DNA of 64,000 bases from Diogma glabrata (lineage: Eukaryota; Arthropoda; Insecta; Diptera; Cylindrotomidae), in assembly GCA_963693315.1 (NCBI GenBank), contig OY856186.1, positions 457,557,892 through 457,621,891 on the forward strand. The letters run 5' to 3'. Positions within the stretch are counted from its first letter, which is position 1. Each line of letters starts with the position of its first letter. Below the pieces are notes generated by a model. The model had not been told where the DNA came from and ran no database searches. It saw only the letters and a list, made by a program, of their open reading frames with translations. This document shows, one piece after another, positions 25,443 through 36,769 of the stretch. Position numbers and translations under genes: made by a program.

Positions 25443-26640
25443 TTATTTGTTGTGGCTCCATTGTTGGTTCAGATATAGAGGTTATCTAGTTTTATGCCTC
25501 TATTCTATCTACGCAACATAATTGTCCATACGAAAATCAATCCGTTCTACATCTAAAGCGCGCACTTTTAATGATTGAGCGTGATCTTTTTTTATGGTGA
25601 TTGCAAACATCAATTTAATTGACAATTGTGATCTTTTGAATTGAAATGCAAATCACCCGTATTGTACTTATATTAAACCTAATCATCAGTATTGTATTTA
25701 TATTAACGACGTAATTTCACATTGACCGACGGAGCAGATCGATTCGACGGTAGCATTAATAATTGATTGAGAACTAAGTTCGCTAATACTACGCACAGAT
25801 CTTCAATCATTTTGCTATATAGGACAGGAAATATCATCAACCATGTGCGATTTATATTTTTTCCCATAACGTTCTTGTAGATGAAGAACAGTAAGCGGTC
25901 AGCATGATTTTAAACATAGCTCGAACTTAGTTTGGAGGTGAAGTGCTGCACGTGTCATTGATGAATGATACATACATCCCAGTGCTGCTTCATTGTAGCA
26001 CTCTAAAACTGAAATGTTGCCTTTATTAAAGTACTTTCTAACTTACGTATTTGACTGATTTGACGTATATACCGTATTCCAAGTTTATGTGCGATCTGTA
26101 TGTTCTTTGTAGGAAAGGATTAATATGGAACAACCATCCATGTTTATGGAACTATTTCCATGTTCCCGTTTCGCATATCTATATATTGTTACCTTACCGC
26201 CATCTGCTGCGGCTCTTCTTTTATATAAAGGATCATCGTTTCATGTAACTGAATTTCGTGTAACTGACTGAATCCTTGGTGATATCACTTTGCGTACTTT
26301 GGATTCAGTGGATTCAGTGTTCTGGAAGGCTCATGTTACATATTTTTCGTCACAACTTCCTACAAATTTTTATCGAAGCTGGCATTGGATATTTGCCGTG
26401 TGCATTTGAGATGATTTTGTGTGTGTGCGTTAGTTGTGAATAACCGTCATATTAAATTGGCTCTCGCAAATATACTGGTACTTCAGAGAAAAGCTTGGTT
26501 TGATTTAATCGAATGAATATTAAACGTTCTGTTTCGAATGTTTTTGCATACATATCTACCATGTATTGGTGAAACAATTGACGGCATTTCCAAATGTGGA
26601 AATCTTCCCCTCGAATCATTAATCCCTCTTTTATTGACAA
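25443..26640 (-). pseudogene. Helitron Rep/helicase relic
   Basis: Read on the minus strand from high to low coordinates, this is a decayed Helitron transposase. At 26640-26452 it gives the N-terminal Helitron-like domain: RQLFHQYMVDMYAKTFETER, then IFIRLNQTKL and VYLREPI. Near 26230-26050, across frames, come LYKRRAAADGGKVTIYRY and WMVVPY, corresponding to the conserved Rep segment just before the HUH nuclease core. At 25612-25443 comes the C-terminal end of the helicase (ITIKKDHAQSLKVRALDVER, then DFRMDNYV and LYLNQQWSHNK, matching the QSL...GQLYVA...SR region). Stops and frameshifts are frequent, and the HUH core and most of the helicase are absent, so a large internal deletion has occurred. 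Helitrons move by rolling-circle replication; this copy cannot. Confidence 0.78.
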
Positions 26641-27477
26641 AAATTATATCCCGGTTGAAATTTATTGCCGACTTTATTAATTGTCACTTCGTTTATTGTC
26701 CGAGCATTGAATCTTCTCATATGTTCTCAAGCAGGCGTTTTGTCAACCTGACCTATTGAAACTTATATATGTATCACATACATCATGTCAACTGCTGTTT
26801 TGAACAAATGCACAAAATCGTTTTTTGAAATCTGGTTTTCAAAAAAATTATCAAAATGCCATTCCGTGTAGAAGTATTTGGTAAAATATACAATAGAGCC
26901 AATTTCCATGCAATGAGCAAAAATGAAATAGAACATTTTTATGACCGTATGTATATAAATGTATGTACAAATGTGTTGCATGGTCTAGTGGTTAGCACTA
27001 CTTCCATTTAGGTCAAAGTGTTGTTATACAAAGTCATTAACAAACATAAACACACTGGTTACACAATAACACTGGACACTGGAGTGGTTATACAATTAAC
27101 CGGTAATCAGCAAATATGGTTGATAAATTGGACAAAACTATATATGGGTGATCAGATCACCCATACATAACTAATCGATTAAATTAAGTCTTTAAGTGAA
27201 ACTCGACCATAAAAAGATTGAATTGAGATTAATGCAGGTGAGGAGCGCTTGTCGACAGCTTACATTCCTATATGAAACGCATATCGCTAAAAAAAACTAT
27301 ATAATAACCTTTCTGAATGCAACATTGTGTCCAAATTTCAAGAGAATCGATCCAGTACATTCCTAGATTGCCTATTTTGAACCAACGAACATTTGCATTT
27401 GTATTTATCATATATAGATATGTAGATAGAAGATAGATAGATAGTTTAATAGATTGATCAGTTGTTGACTACTGAAA

Positions 27478-28550
27478 ATTGAAGAGTATTCCAGTACTAA
27501 TATCGCAATTAAAAAATGGAGGTTGGTGGTAGAAGGGGGAAAATAAGGGATTAAATGTATTTTGTAAAGACAAATCATAAAAAAATAAAAATAAAAAAAA
27601 TTTTTCTGAAAAATACAAAACATTTTGGGGGGGAGGGCTCCCCTTATCACTTATGTGTATAAAAAATAGTTTACGACCGATTCTCAGACCTACCGTATAT
27701 ACACATAAAATTTCATGGAAATCGATCAGGCCGTTTCGAAGGAGTAATTGAAGAGTATTCCAGTACTAATATCGCAATTAAAAAATGGAGGTTGGTGATA
27801 GAAGAGGGAAAATTAGGGATTATATGTATTTTTTAATGTCAAATCATAAAAAATAAAAATAAAAAATTTTGTCTGAAAAATACAAAAAATGTTTGGGGGG
27901 AGGGCCCCCCTTATCACTTAAGGCTATAAAACATAGTTTATAACCGATTCTCAGACCTACCGAATATACACATAAAATTTCATGGAAATCAGTCAGGCCG
28001 TTTCGGAGGAGTAATTGAAGAGTATTTCAGTACTAATATCGCAATTAAAAAATGGGCGTTGGTGGTAGAAGGGAGAAAATGAAGGATTATATGTATTTTT
28101 TAATGTCAAATCATAAAAAAATAAAAATAAAAAATTTTGTCTCAAAAATACAAAAAATTTTTGGGGGGAGGGCCCCCCTTATCACTTAAGGGTATAAAAA
28201 ATAGTTTACAACTGACTCTCAGACCTACCGTATATACACATAAAATTTCATGGAAATCAGTCAAGCCGTTTCGGAGGAGTAATTGAAGAGTATTTCAGTA
28301 CTAATATCGCAATTAAAAAATGGGGGTTGGTGGTAGAAGGGGGAAAATTAGGGATTATATGTATTTTTTAATGTCAAATCATAAAAAAATAAAAATAAAA
28401 AATTTTGTCTGAAAAATACAAAAAAAATTTGGGGGGAGGGCCCCCCTTATCACTTATGTGTATAAAAAATAGTTTACAACCGATTCTCAGACCTACCGTA
28501 TATACACATAAAATTTCATGGAAATCAGTCAAGCCGTTTCGGAGGAGTTT
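27478..28550 (+). repeat. Four-unit ~268-bp tandem repeat
   Basis: Units start with attgaagagtattccagtac at 27478, 27747, 28014 and 28282. Each holds a g-run/ccccc block (ggggggagggccccccttat), tctcagacctaccgtatat and catggaaatc(a/g)gtcaagccgtttcggaggag. The last word is typical of 3' regions of dispersed insect transposons. Units are about 95% alike by eye and differ mainly in homopolymers. Confidence 0.95.
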
Positions 28551-28587
28551 AATTACAAACACTGTGACACGAGAATTTTATATATAT

Positions 28588-28680
<93 letters not shown>
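28551..28680 (+). repeat. Repeat 3' end followed by (TA)n
   Basis: After the fourth tandem unit the sequence continues aattacaaacactgtgacac and gagaattttatata, then a ~100-bp (TA)n run. This looks like the natural 3' terminus of the dispersed element whose body was amplified into the preceding tandem array. Confidence 0.75.
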
Positions 28681-29929
28681 TATATAAACATGCACATGTA
28701 TCATATGGGAACTCCGTTAATAAATAAAACACTTTTTTTTGCATACATTTTGCTATATTTTGTAAATAATTTCTAGTTAAAATTTTTTATAATATTTTAT
28801 AAGCCTATTCGGTATGTTGAATGAATTTTCGTTTACTAAATTACTAAATTAAAAATCGCAGTTTCTCTAATTCATCAGGAAAAGGAAACTTTTTTGGGAT
28901 CCGGAACACTAAATCCTAAAGAAAGATACATGTTTGTTTTACATTTTCTTTCGTCACTTAATGTGATATTAACGTAGTGTATTAAATGAAATACAATCGC
29001 AGATTATCCTTTTGCTGTAATATTGAGAAAATTGCTACGTCACTGAATGGTTTTACTCTTTCTTGTGGCATAGGTTTACTTTGCCATTTTAAATCTTTTT
29101 CGGTCTGTAAACAAATTTAGAAAATAAATATTTATCAACTTTTTCATCAAACTTACATGCTGCATGTTTATGCTTACCAAATTTTAATCCTATGGTTTTC
29201 TCTACTGTTGAAAATTAAGAAATATATCTCCCGTTGAGGCGTTGAAATTAATTAATTTTAGTCTTGTAACACAAGTGTTTCTCCAATTTTGGTTTAGTTC
29301 TGCCCATGAACAATTATTTTTTTGTCATGAACAGTTCTCCCTTTATAACTAGAGATAATTTTTAAAAAGCACGAGTTTTATAAATGTTTAATTTAATGAG
29401 CTACTATGAGATTTAAAAATTTTTGTTGTGTTTAAAGTTTAAAAAAATACATTTTTGATAATAATATTTTAAGTTATAATTTTTTAACAATTTACTATGC
29501 AAAATTAAAAAATAATAAGGTTTATATCTCATCGATTGTTTTTTATATTTTATTTTATAATTTTAAAACTTTATTAATTCACAAAAAATTGGGTTTTGTG
29601 CGATATTTTTTGGAAATTATAGAAATTTTTGAATAAATTATTATCTCTTTAGTTTTTTTTTAAATTTTCATAGTTTTCAAAAAAAAATTGCCAAAATCTA
29701 AATGATTAGTATTACGTAGAAAAGTAATGAAATTATAAGGCAAAAAATAAAATTTAACGGAGATATCCACCCTCCATCCCTTATTATTTTTTAATACTTT
29801 TTATAACAAATAATCAAAAACTGTAATTGTATTTATTTTAATTAAAAAAAGACTTACTCATTCATTAAAACAAAAAAAAATTGAAAGCCGTTAAGTTGTT
29901 AGTGAAATACATCAAATTGAACATATATG
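28681..29929. other. AT-rich intronic DNA, no feature recognised
   Basis: I see no coding or structured element in this stretch. Confidence 0.5.
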
Positions 29930-30720
29930 AAACTCGTGGTTTTTAAAATTACACCTAACTTAAAGGGAGAATCACTCGCGATTACAAAAACTTTTCTTCC
30001 TTATGAAATGTTGTTTTTTATTTTCTCTTCCACTGTAAAAAAAGTTAAAACAAATCAAAAAGTTTGTGTTAAAAAACCGAATTTCTGGTTTAAAATTCGT
30101 GATTTTGACCTATGTATATGGAATGTACCACGTCAAACGGATCCACGCTGAGCTCAAAATTCTATTAGTCGTTGAAAGTTGAACCCTTTTTCTGACCTTT
30201 GCTTGCTAAACACGAACATACCCTTAAACATTTTGATATAATAGTTAAAAAAATTGAAAAAACGGTTTCTATCAAAAGATGCGATGAATTTTACAAGTAT
30301 AGCAGTTAAACAGTTTAAGAAACTATAATCTTGCTTATTTTTGCGCCATAAACAAATTTTTTTACGACTGAGAGAATTTTGAACACAGCCTTGATGCGTT
30401 TGAGATAAAACGTCCTATATATATAAAGAATGTAGATTCTAAGTTAAAACAACTTACCATACATTCAGTAAGGAACGGATTTATTATAGATCGCCAGTTG
30501 TCCTGCTATGCCAGTCGCCATATTTTGATTAATTTTTATTACATTATTATTGTCCATCAAAATTGAACGTAGTCGACAATTTAAACTATTATCATAATAT
30601 CATCATAATATTAATTATTATGTATAAACCATCAAAAGTGTCATTTAAAACGACTTTGATGCTAATACTGTTCAAACTAGGGACTTTCACTACCACTATT
30701 TATTATATATAGACCACTAA
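29930..30720 (+). repeat. Family K dispersed repeat, uninterrupted copy
   Basis: Contains cactcgcgatt, ccactgtaaaaaaagttaaa, cgtcaaacggatc, ctcaaaattctattagtcgt, ctttgcttgctaaac, aaagatgcgatgaattttac, ttttgaacacagccttgatg, cttaccatacattcagtaag and gccagttgtcctgctatgcc in that order. The same words in the same order recur across 42920-47640, there broken by three insertions. The open frame 29927-30151 lies in it and has no known domain. Confidence 0.85.
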
Positions 30721-31084
30721 ATTAGCACAATTTTAAAAAAATTACTTTTCTACTCAGACAACTAGATTGAAACTGAAAAGGTTCAATACCAATTTTCGTT
30801 ATGACTTCAATTTATAAACTTTTATAAAAGTGTTTGTAAAAAGAATTTTTTTTTTGTAAAATAGTTGTTGATTGTTTAAATTGCATAAGTTTCTTTGTAA
30901 ACTTTAAAAAAAATCTTCAAAATTCGTATTAAGTTTTACAACAAAAATTGTAGAATGTTATTTTTCTGTTCACAAAATTTTACAAAATTTTGTACAATTG
31001 ATTTTCATTTTGTTAAAGATACACGATTTATGATTTAAAATTTAAAAAAATCAACATAATCTTAAAAATATTTTTGTCAAAACA

Positions 31085-31300
31085 ATAAAAAAAAGTTGTA
31101 ATTAGAAATATTTATGATTTTGTACTTTTTTAATCCAAATCACAAAAACAATTGGTAAGTTTAGAAATGTTTTTCATATTTAAAAAAGTATACAAAATTT
31201 TCTATAAAGTTTAGGATTTTTTGGTAAATTCACAAAAATATTTTGTTAGCAATTTTACAAAACGATTTTGTAAATCTTACCTGCAATATTTTTTTGAGTG
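31085..31300 (+). repeat. Family I dispersed repeat, copy 1
   Basis: About 215 bp with gtaattagaaatatttatga, gattttgtactttttnaatcc and a terminus tatttttttgagtgca. Matches 53275-53490, which ends at the same terminus. Non-coding. Confidence 0.8.
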
Positions 31301-32323
31301 CACCAAAATACGAAATATGTATACAGTGAAACGCTGTATACTACCAGATAACCCTTTGAAACGTCGTTACAACCTAATTAATTGTTTATTAACTCGTAGG
31401 TAATAGCTATATATAGAGATAGTTAATGCGACTGCAATCCCGTCCGTGAGTGTGTGTGTGTCTGTCTGTATGTGGATATGATATCTCAGAAACTGCTTAA
31501 TTTATTGACTCCAAATATTGTAAACAAGTATCTTAATATCTCCTACAGCATTAATTTACAGATCCACAGGACAAATGTGACCAAGATATGGTGTCAAAAC
31601 TCAAAAGGTTCCTCATTAATTTTGTTATATTCAGTAATGTACGATATTATTTTTCTTGGCTTTCGATAGTTTCGCTTAACCGGTTTATACTTTAAGTTTT
31701 TAAATTAATTTAAACAAAACCATTAATTCATTATGTGCTCGAATAAAATTCTAACTGAAAAACTTCAAAATAAGAGAATACATATAAATATTTTGTATTC
31801 TTTCTTAAAGAATATTATTTGTTTAACTAAAAATAATAATTTTATTCAATCAATTCATGCTTAAATGAAATCGCATTTTTGTTTTAAATTTTACCTGAAC
31901 TATAGCGCTTATGCTAGATTTCGATCCTTTCGATGGAAATAAAAGTTAAGACAACATAAAATATTCAACGACTTATCTGACAAATTAGCTCTTGCGGTAG
32001 AAGTTGTTTGAATACTTTTTAGAGCATTAAAGAAACTTTCATTAGTAAATGCAATTGTATGACTGTTGGCACTTGGTATGAAATGTTTTAATTTCGTAGT
32101 TAAGAAATAAAACAAAGTTCATTTAATTGTTATATTTAATTATATTGTTGTTAATTGTTATATTTACATTTAATTTATACAAAAACTTTATGCTTCACAA
32201 TGATATAAAGTTGTTATAATGTCTTGGATACGCGATATATAAACACATTCATAAAAACCGGGGCGTTATGAGAGGGCATTATGAATTCATAACGCCCGCT
32301 ATTAAGACGCTAAAAAACTAAAT

Positions 32324-32819
32324 AATAGTACATTATTTAGTTAGGAGCTAAAGTGATACTTTTTGTGTTGAGTCTATAGTTTGACAATTATAGACGAAAC
32401 ACAAAAAGTCACTTTAGCTCCGAATTAAACACACTGTTTTTCCGGCAAACGTTTAAATTTTTTATAAATATGAAATTAATACATCAAACTTTTTATAAAT
32501 ATGAATTTGTATCGTCATAATTACTTCCAAAAAAACATTTAAATTTGTATGAATAAATTTTTTTTATCAAAGCAGCCTTTTCAAAATTTCATAATATGAG
32601 AATCAACTTATTTTTTGTTGTCATGGTTATTTAATATGTTTGAAAAAATAACAAACTAACAAATAACAAATGCTACTTTACAGCCTCCGTAATATAAAAC
32701 AAAAATGGCGTTACTTTTGCTGTCGCTAGACATTACTTTTGCTGTCAGGCTAAAAAGTAAGACTTTAGCTAACTCCCTAGCGGCAGTAAAGTTAAACTTT
32801 ACAGCCGTTTGCCGAAAAA
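32324..32819. mobile_element. Compound inverted-repeat element, copy 1
   Basis: Two adjoining structures. First is a palindrome: ggagctaaagtgatactttt through cttttt-tcactttagctcc, ends near 32343-32430. Second is a section bounded by tttttccggcaaacg (near 32438) and cgtttgccgaaaaa (32806-32819). The same compound occurs at 46639-47163 in the same orientation. Compared with that copy, this one lacks 22 bp at the tip of the palindrome (junction 32385/32386). No coding frame. Confidence 0.8.
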
Positions 32820-33479
32820 ATTATTTTTGCTGTAGTTTTGTCTACAAAATGTAAATAATTCTTATTCAATTTAAGCTAGTAAAAGATTTTTACATTTGTT
32901 TAAAAATGTTTAACAACATTTTAGTTATTAAATGTTCATTTAGTTTTCCAAAAATATCAAATTATTTTAAACGTCATACAATGTTTTTGTCATACGCTAC
33001 AAAATTTAGGAGAATTTGTTTATATAGCAACGTACAAACAACAAATATTTATTTTAAACTTCAAAATAGTTATTTTCTTGGCATACTATGCAACATTTGT
33101 ATATTTTTGCATATCAATATAGACTAACAAATTAAATTCTTTCTTAGTTTTTAGCTTATTAAGTGAAGCATAAAATCTTGTATGCCCCACTGGCGTTACT
33201 GGGTATTACGCCCATCAAGCGACATCGGGCTAAATTACGTCGCTTTCCGGGCGCAATAACCTACATAACGCCCAAGGGTACATAAATATAGCTATTTTTC
33301 AGAAACTCCTATTATTTTTATGCGATGAAGACAAATATTTATATTTATCACCATTAACAGTCCACAGCTCGCATTTTAAAACCCAGCTTAATGTTAATGT
33401 ATAGTGATCGAATTTTTTCCACGAAAAAGTTTCTCAATCACACGGATAATAATGTTTTTGTGATTGAACCTGGTAAATT

Positions 33480-33680
33480 TTGTTAAGAAGATTATCCAAA
33501 TATTTGATGCATGTTTCAATAAAATTAATTAAGTTTACATGGTTGTTTATTTTGAAGGCTAGGAAAACATCTATAAACGGCAGTAAATACATTGATTCAA
33601 ATTTTTTCAAAAATATTTATGTTATAAATGTTATTGCAAGTGCCACTGTAGGTGGCTTGAACTTTTATACACAACAATTT
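33480..33680 (-). pseudogene. Possible retroelement RT fragment
   Basis: The minus-strand translation includes MYLLPFIDVFLAFKINNHVN, which resembles the segment after the reverse-transcriptase catalytic core in Penelope-like elements (typically [I/L]PFLDV...N, followed by a Y-R-K-P-T-H-like stretch that is not preserved here). The resemblance is short and no catalytic YADD box is visible, so this is tentative. The + strand frame 33480-33701 overlapping it is probably a shadow. Confidence 0.25.
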
Positions 33681-33912
33681 TACTACTTCAAGAAAAAATA
33701 AAAATATAACTAACCTACGGATTGTAACGATCACCCTCACACAAATCTGAATTTAGGAATCTCTTAAAATACTTATTCCTAATCTGACATTTCAATAGTT
33801 AAACTTCGGAATTAATTAATAATATATATATATATAAAAACAAATAAACTTATCTTCTATGTAATCGATGTGATGCCTTCTATCCTTTCCAGATTGCCTT
33901 CGTTGTTTTCTT

Positions 33913-34182
33913 TCCATTCACCAGCAAAAAATCCATTTGGAAATATAGCTTTTAATTCACTTAACATATGTGCAAAAAAACCAGACTTAATTTTGTTAAA
34001 TTCCTTCGATATTGAGAATTTTCATCAAACATCTTTTCTTTACCTTCTTTAAATAGTTTTATAGCTTGTTTACCTTTTCTCATTAAATTATTTGTAAATA
34101 TATTAAAATGTTCATTTGTGTGTAATATATACATTTGATCCTCACATTTAGAATAAATCAAACGTAATCTTTGATATAAATC
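33913..34182 (-). pseudogene. Fragment of Cbl (E3 ubiquitin ligase) 4H domain
   Basis: The minus-strand translation strongly resembles the N-terminal four-helix part of the Cbl tyrosine-kinase-binding domain. From 34182 it gives [20 protein letters not shown], then [40 protein letters not shown] and KLSLVF; a frameshift then occurs near 33975, and the other frame continues [16 protein letters not shown]. Only about 90 residues of the ~900-residue family are present: no EF-hand, SH2 or RING region follows. The similarity stops at FFAG, immediately followed by gtgaat, a plausible former splice donor, so it may be a copied genomic exon rather than a reverse-transcribed mRNA. The functional Cbl gene is presumably elsewhere. 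Confidence 0.75.
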
Positions 34183-35284
34183 AATTTATTATTTTATTTT
34201 TAATTCCAGACACTTATAATTAAAAACACACTATTCATAAAACATTTTTGTGTTTAAATATAATATTACAAAAATTTGTTTTTGATATAATTATCAATGA
34301 ACTTATTTTTTTCTAAACATGATTGCATGAACAAACTTTGATTTAGATGTCATCTTTTGAAAAACTAAAACCGGAATGAATTTTTATTTAAATCAAACTT
34401 TTAACATCGAAAACTCATTCAATTCAAAAATGTGATTTTTTCCTTTTATTTTAAATTGATACGGCACAACACAAGACATATAAATTTTTTTACTAAATTT
34501 CACTAGCAGGACGGATACAATTAAAAAAATTGAACTAATTGGAACTAATTTAAAAAAACCGATTTAATTAAAAATTGCACTACTTATATTATAACTTAGA
34601 TTTAAGATGAAAAGTGCATGAATGCAAAAATTTCAATCCTTTATTTTTGACATTCATGAGAAAAGTGATCTTTTCTTGTTTTTACATCTTCATACCAGAA
34701 AAAAACAAATCGTGCAATACTCCAAAATTCAACAAAGATTAGCAACAACATCTGTTTGTTAGAATTGGAAATAAAATTGAGTACGTTCGTTTGCTTTTTA
34801 TAGTATATTCGAAATTTAACTAGCAGTAAAGTATTAGAAAATTTTAAAATTATTGTTAATGTAAAAATGAACGGAAACTAATGAAATACATTTCTATTGA
34901 ATTGAAAACAAAGAGGAATTTGGTTTTATTATTGTTTTGCGATTATTGCGATCGTTACACCATGAATTCAAGGTAAAAATCAAGATTTCTACTCTTGAAA
35001 TCACAAAAACGTCGCCATCCCTTTCATGACAGGAAACCACCGAACTGCATTTATTAAAAAGTTGTACCTGGGATCGGAGTATCAACAGCCACTGGCGTCA
35101 CGACCGATGACCAATCCCTACACTCATGAAGTCCGCGAGGAACTCCACTGAGTATTGAGACCGACCATCCATCAAAACGTCAGCACTATTGACACCCCGA
35201 TACTACCAGCAAGTATGACCCAGAAGATGTGAACCACAGCGACGACAACTAGCCAGAGGAACGACCCTACCTAACGAAAAGACA
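34183..35284. other. Non-coding; 3' flank of the gypsy fragment
   Basis: 34958-35284, less AT-rich, is probably the untranslated tail of the retrotransposon on the minus strand. A tgtaacgatcgc on the minus strand (about 34942-34958) could be the start of its 3' LTR, but I see no clear polypurine tract and no second LTR. The rest is AT-rich without recognisable content. Confidence 0.3.
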
Positions 35285-36757
35285 TCATTCCCTGATATCC
35301 TTCGCATGATGAACTCCAAGATTCTTACCGCTCATATCCATGCACTCATAAAGTACATTTCCAATCTTAGTTTTAATCATTGCAGGTAAGAACTTTGGAG
35401 CCAATTTCGCCGAGAATTTCTTAGTAGCGTCACTCAAATGATGCTGCCGTACATACACACGTTGTTGTGGTTCGAAGGTTCGTAGTTTAGATCGCAGGTT
35501 ATAATGATGTTGTGATTTCTTAAAAGCTACAGACAGGTTCTGTTGTACTCGATTTCTGAGCATGGTCAAGTGATCAGAGCGTTCGATTTCCTCACCAATA
35601 TCTTCACCCAGCATGTGAAGTGATCTCATCAGATGATAAATGTTACCATCTGATATCGGATGTTGCCCGAATAGCAAATAGTACGGTGAGTACTTTGTCG
35701 CAGAATGTACTGCAGCTCGCAGTGCATATGCAATTTCACCAATGTGTGCATCCCACTTGGTATGTTGACCTTTTAAGAACGCTCGGATTGCTGCTAAAAC
35801 TGATCGGTTGACCCGCTCTGACGCGTTACTCTGTGGACTATAAACACCAGTCCTAATATGTTTGATGCCGAAATCTGACAAAAGACTTTGAAAGTTCCTA
35901 CTAGTGAACTGCTTGCCATTGTCACTGTGTAGAAACTCTGGAACCCCATAAGTAAGAAACACTTCATTCTTTAGAAAAGCATTCACCTTCGGTGAAGTTG
36001 CGTTTCTAAGCGGTTTCAGTATTACAAACTTCGTAGCATGATCCAGAACTATCAGTAACACCGTATTCCCAAGTGTAGAACGAGGGTACGGTCCCAAAAA
36101 ATCTATATAGACTCTCTGCCATGGACGTGCTGTTTCGAATTGATATTGCATCGGAGGACGCAATATCTGATTCGTGGCTTTTGTTTGTTTACATGTGTCG
36201 CAGGACACAACATAGTTGTGTACCTGTGACGCCATGCCCGGCCAATAATAAAGACGTCGAAGTAATTCTAATGTCTTTTTAACACCTCCATGTGCAGCAG
36301 TACTATCATTATGATGTTTCTGAATCATGCCTAAAGTCATCGGTTTTGGAATCCAGAGCTTCCACAGAGGAACATCGTTGGGTATTGCATCAGGTCTTGG
36401 CTCAATACGTATGTATAGCTTATCGTCCACGACTTTAACAGATGGAAAGTCCTTGGGTGATGAACGAACCTTAGCTATCATATCAGTATATTCTTTGTGC
36501 CGATAACCTTCATTGTCGATTTTAATGTCGTTAACATGATGTAATAATGCTTCCGTCAATTCCTCGTGTGTATCGTCATAAAGACGAGATAGAGCATCAG
36601 GGACTATATTTTGGGTACCTTTTTGGTGGACAATGGTAAAATCCATATGTTGGAGTTTTAGGCTCCACCTAGCCAGACGACCACTCAAGTCCTTCTGTGA
36701 CATAAGCCACTTCAGACTTGAGTGATCAGTCACAATTGTAAATCGGTGTAAATCTAA
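35285..36757 (-). pseudogene. Ty3/gypsy retrotransposon pol: RNase H tail and integrase
   Basis: A single intact ~485-codon frame. It begins inside RNase H (TIVTDHSSLKWLM, then GRLARWSLKLQ and PDALSRL). It continues through the integrase HHCC zinc-binding domain (HHNDSTAAHGGVKK with VVSCDTCKQTKA) and the integrase core: catalytic Asp in VYIDFLGPYPRS, Asp in LHSDNGKQFTS, and Glu in SNASERVNRSV. A GPY/F- or chromo-like C-terminal segment (KFLPAMIKTKIGNVLYE) precedes the stop at 35285. Gag, protease and reverse transcriptase are missing: a stop lies about five codons upstream of the RNase H homology, near 36768. No envelope-like frame follows. The intact frame implies a fairly recent but 5'-truncated insertion. 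The GTG at 36731-36733 is not a real start. Confidence 0.95.
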
Positions 36758-36769
36758 CTAAATCTAATA

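Noticed and set aside
26538..26759. + strand frame of 73 codons
   Set aside because: It overlaps the minus-strand Helitron Rep homology and is its shadow.
26978..27050. A functional tRNA gene
   Set aside because: Only an A-box-like word is present; no acceptor stem, anticodon arm or TPsiC arm can be folded.
27478..28550. CRISPR array
   Set aside because: Repeats of ~268 bp are directly adjacent with no spacers; this is a eukaryotic tandem repeat.
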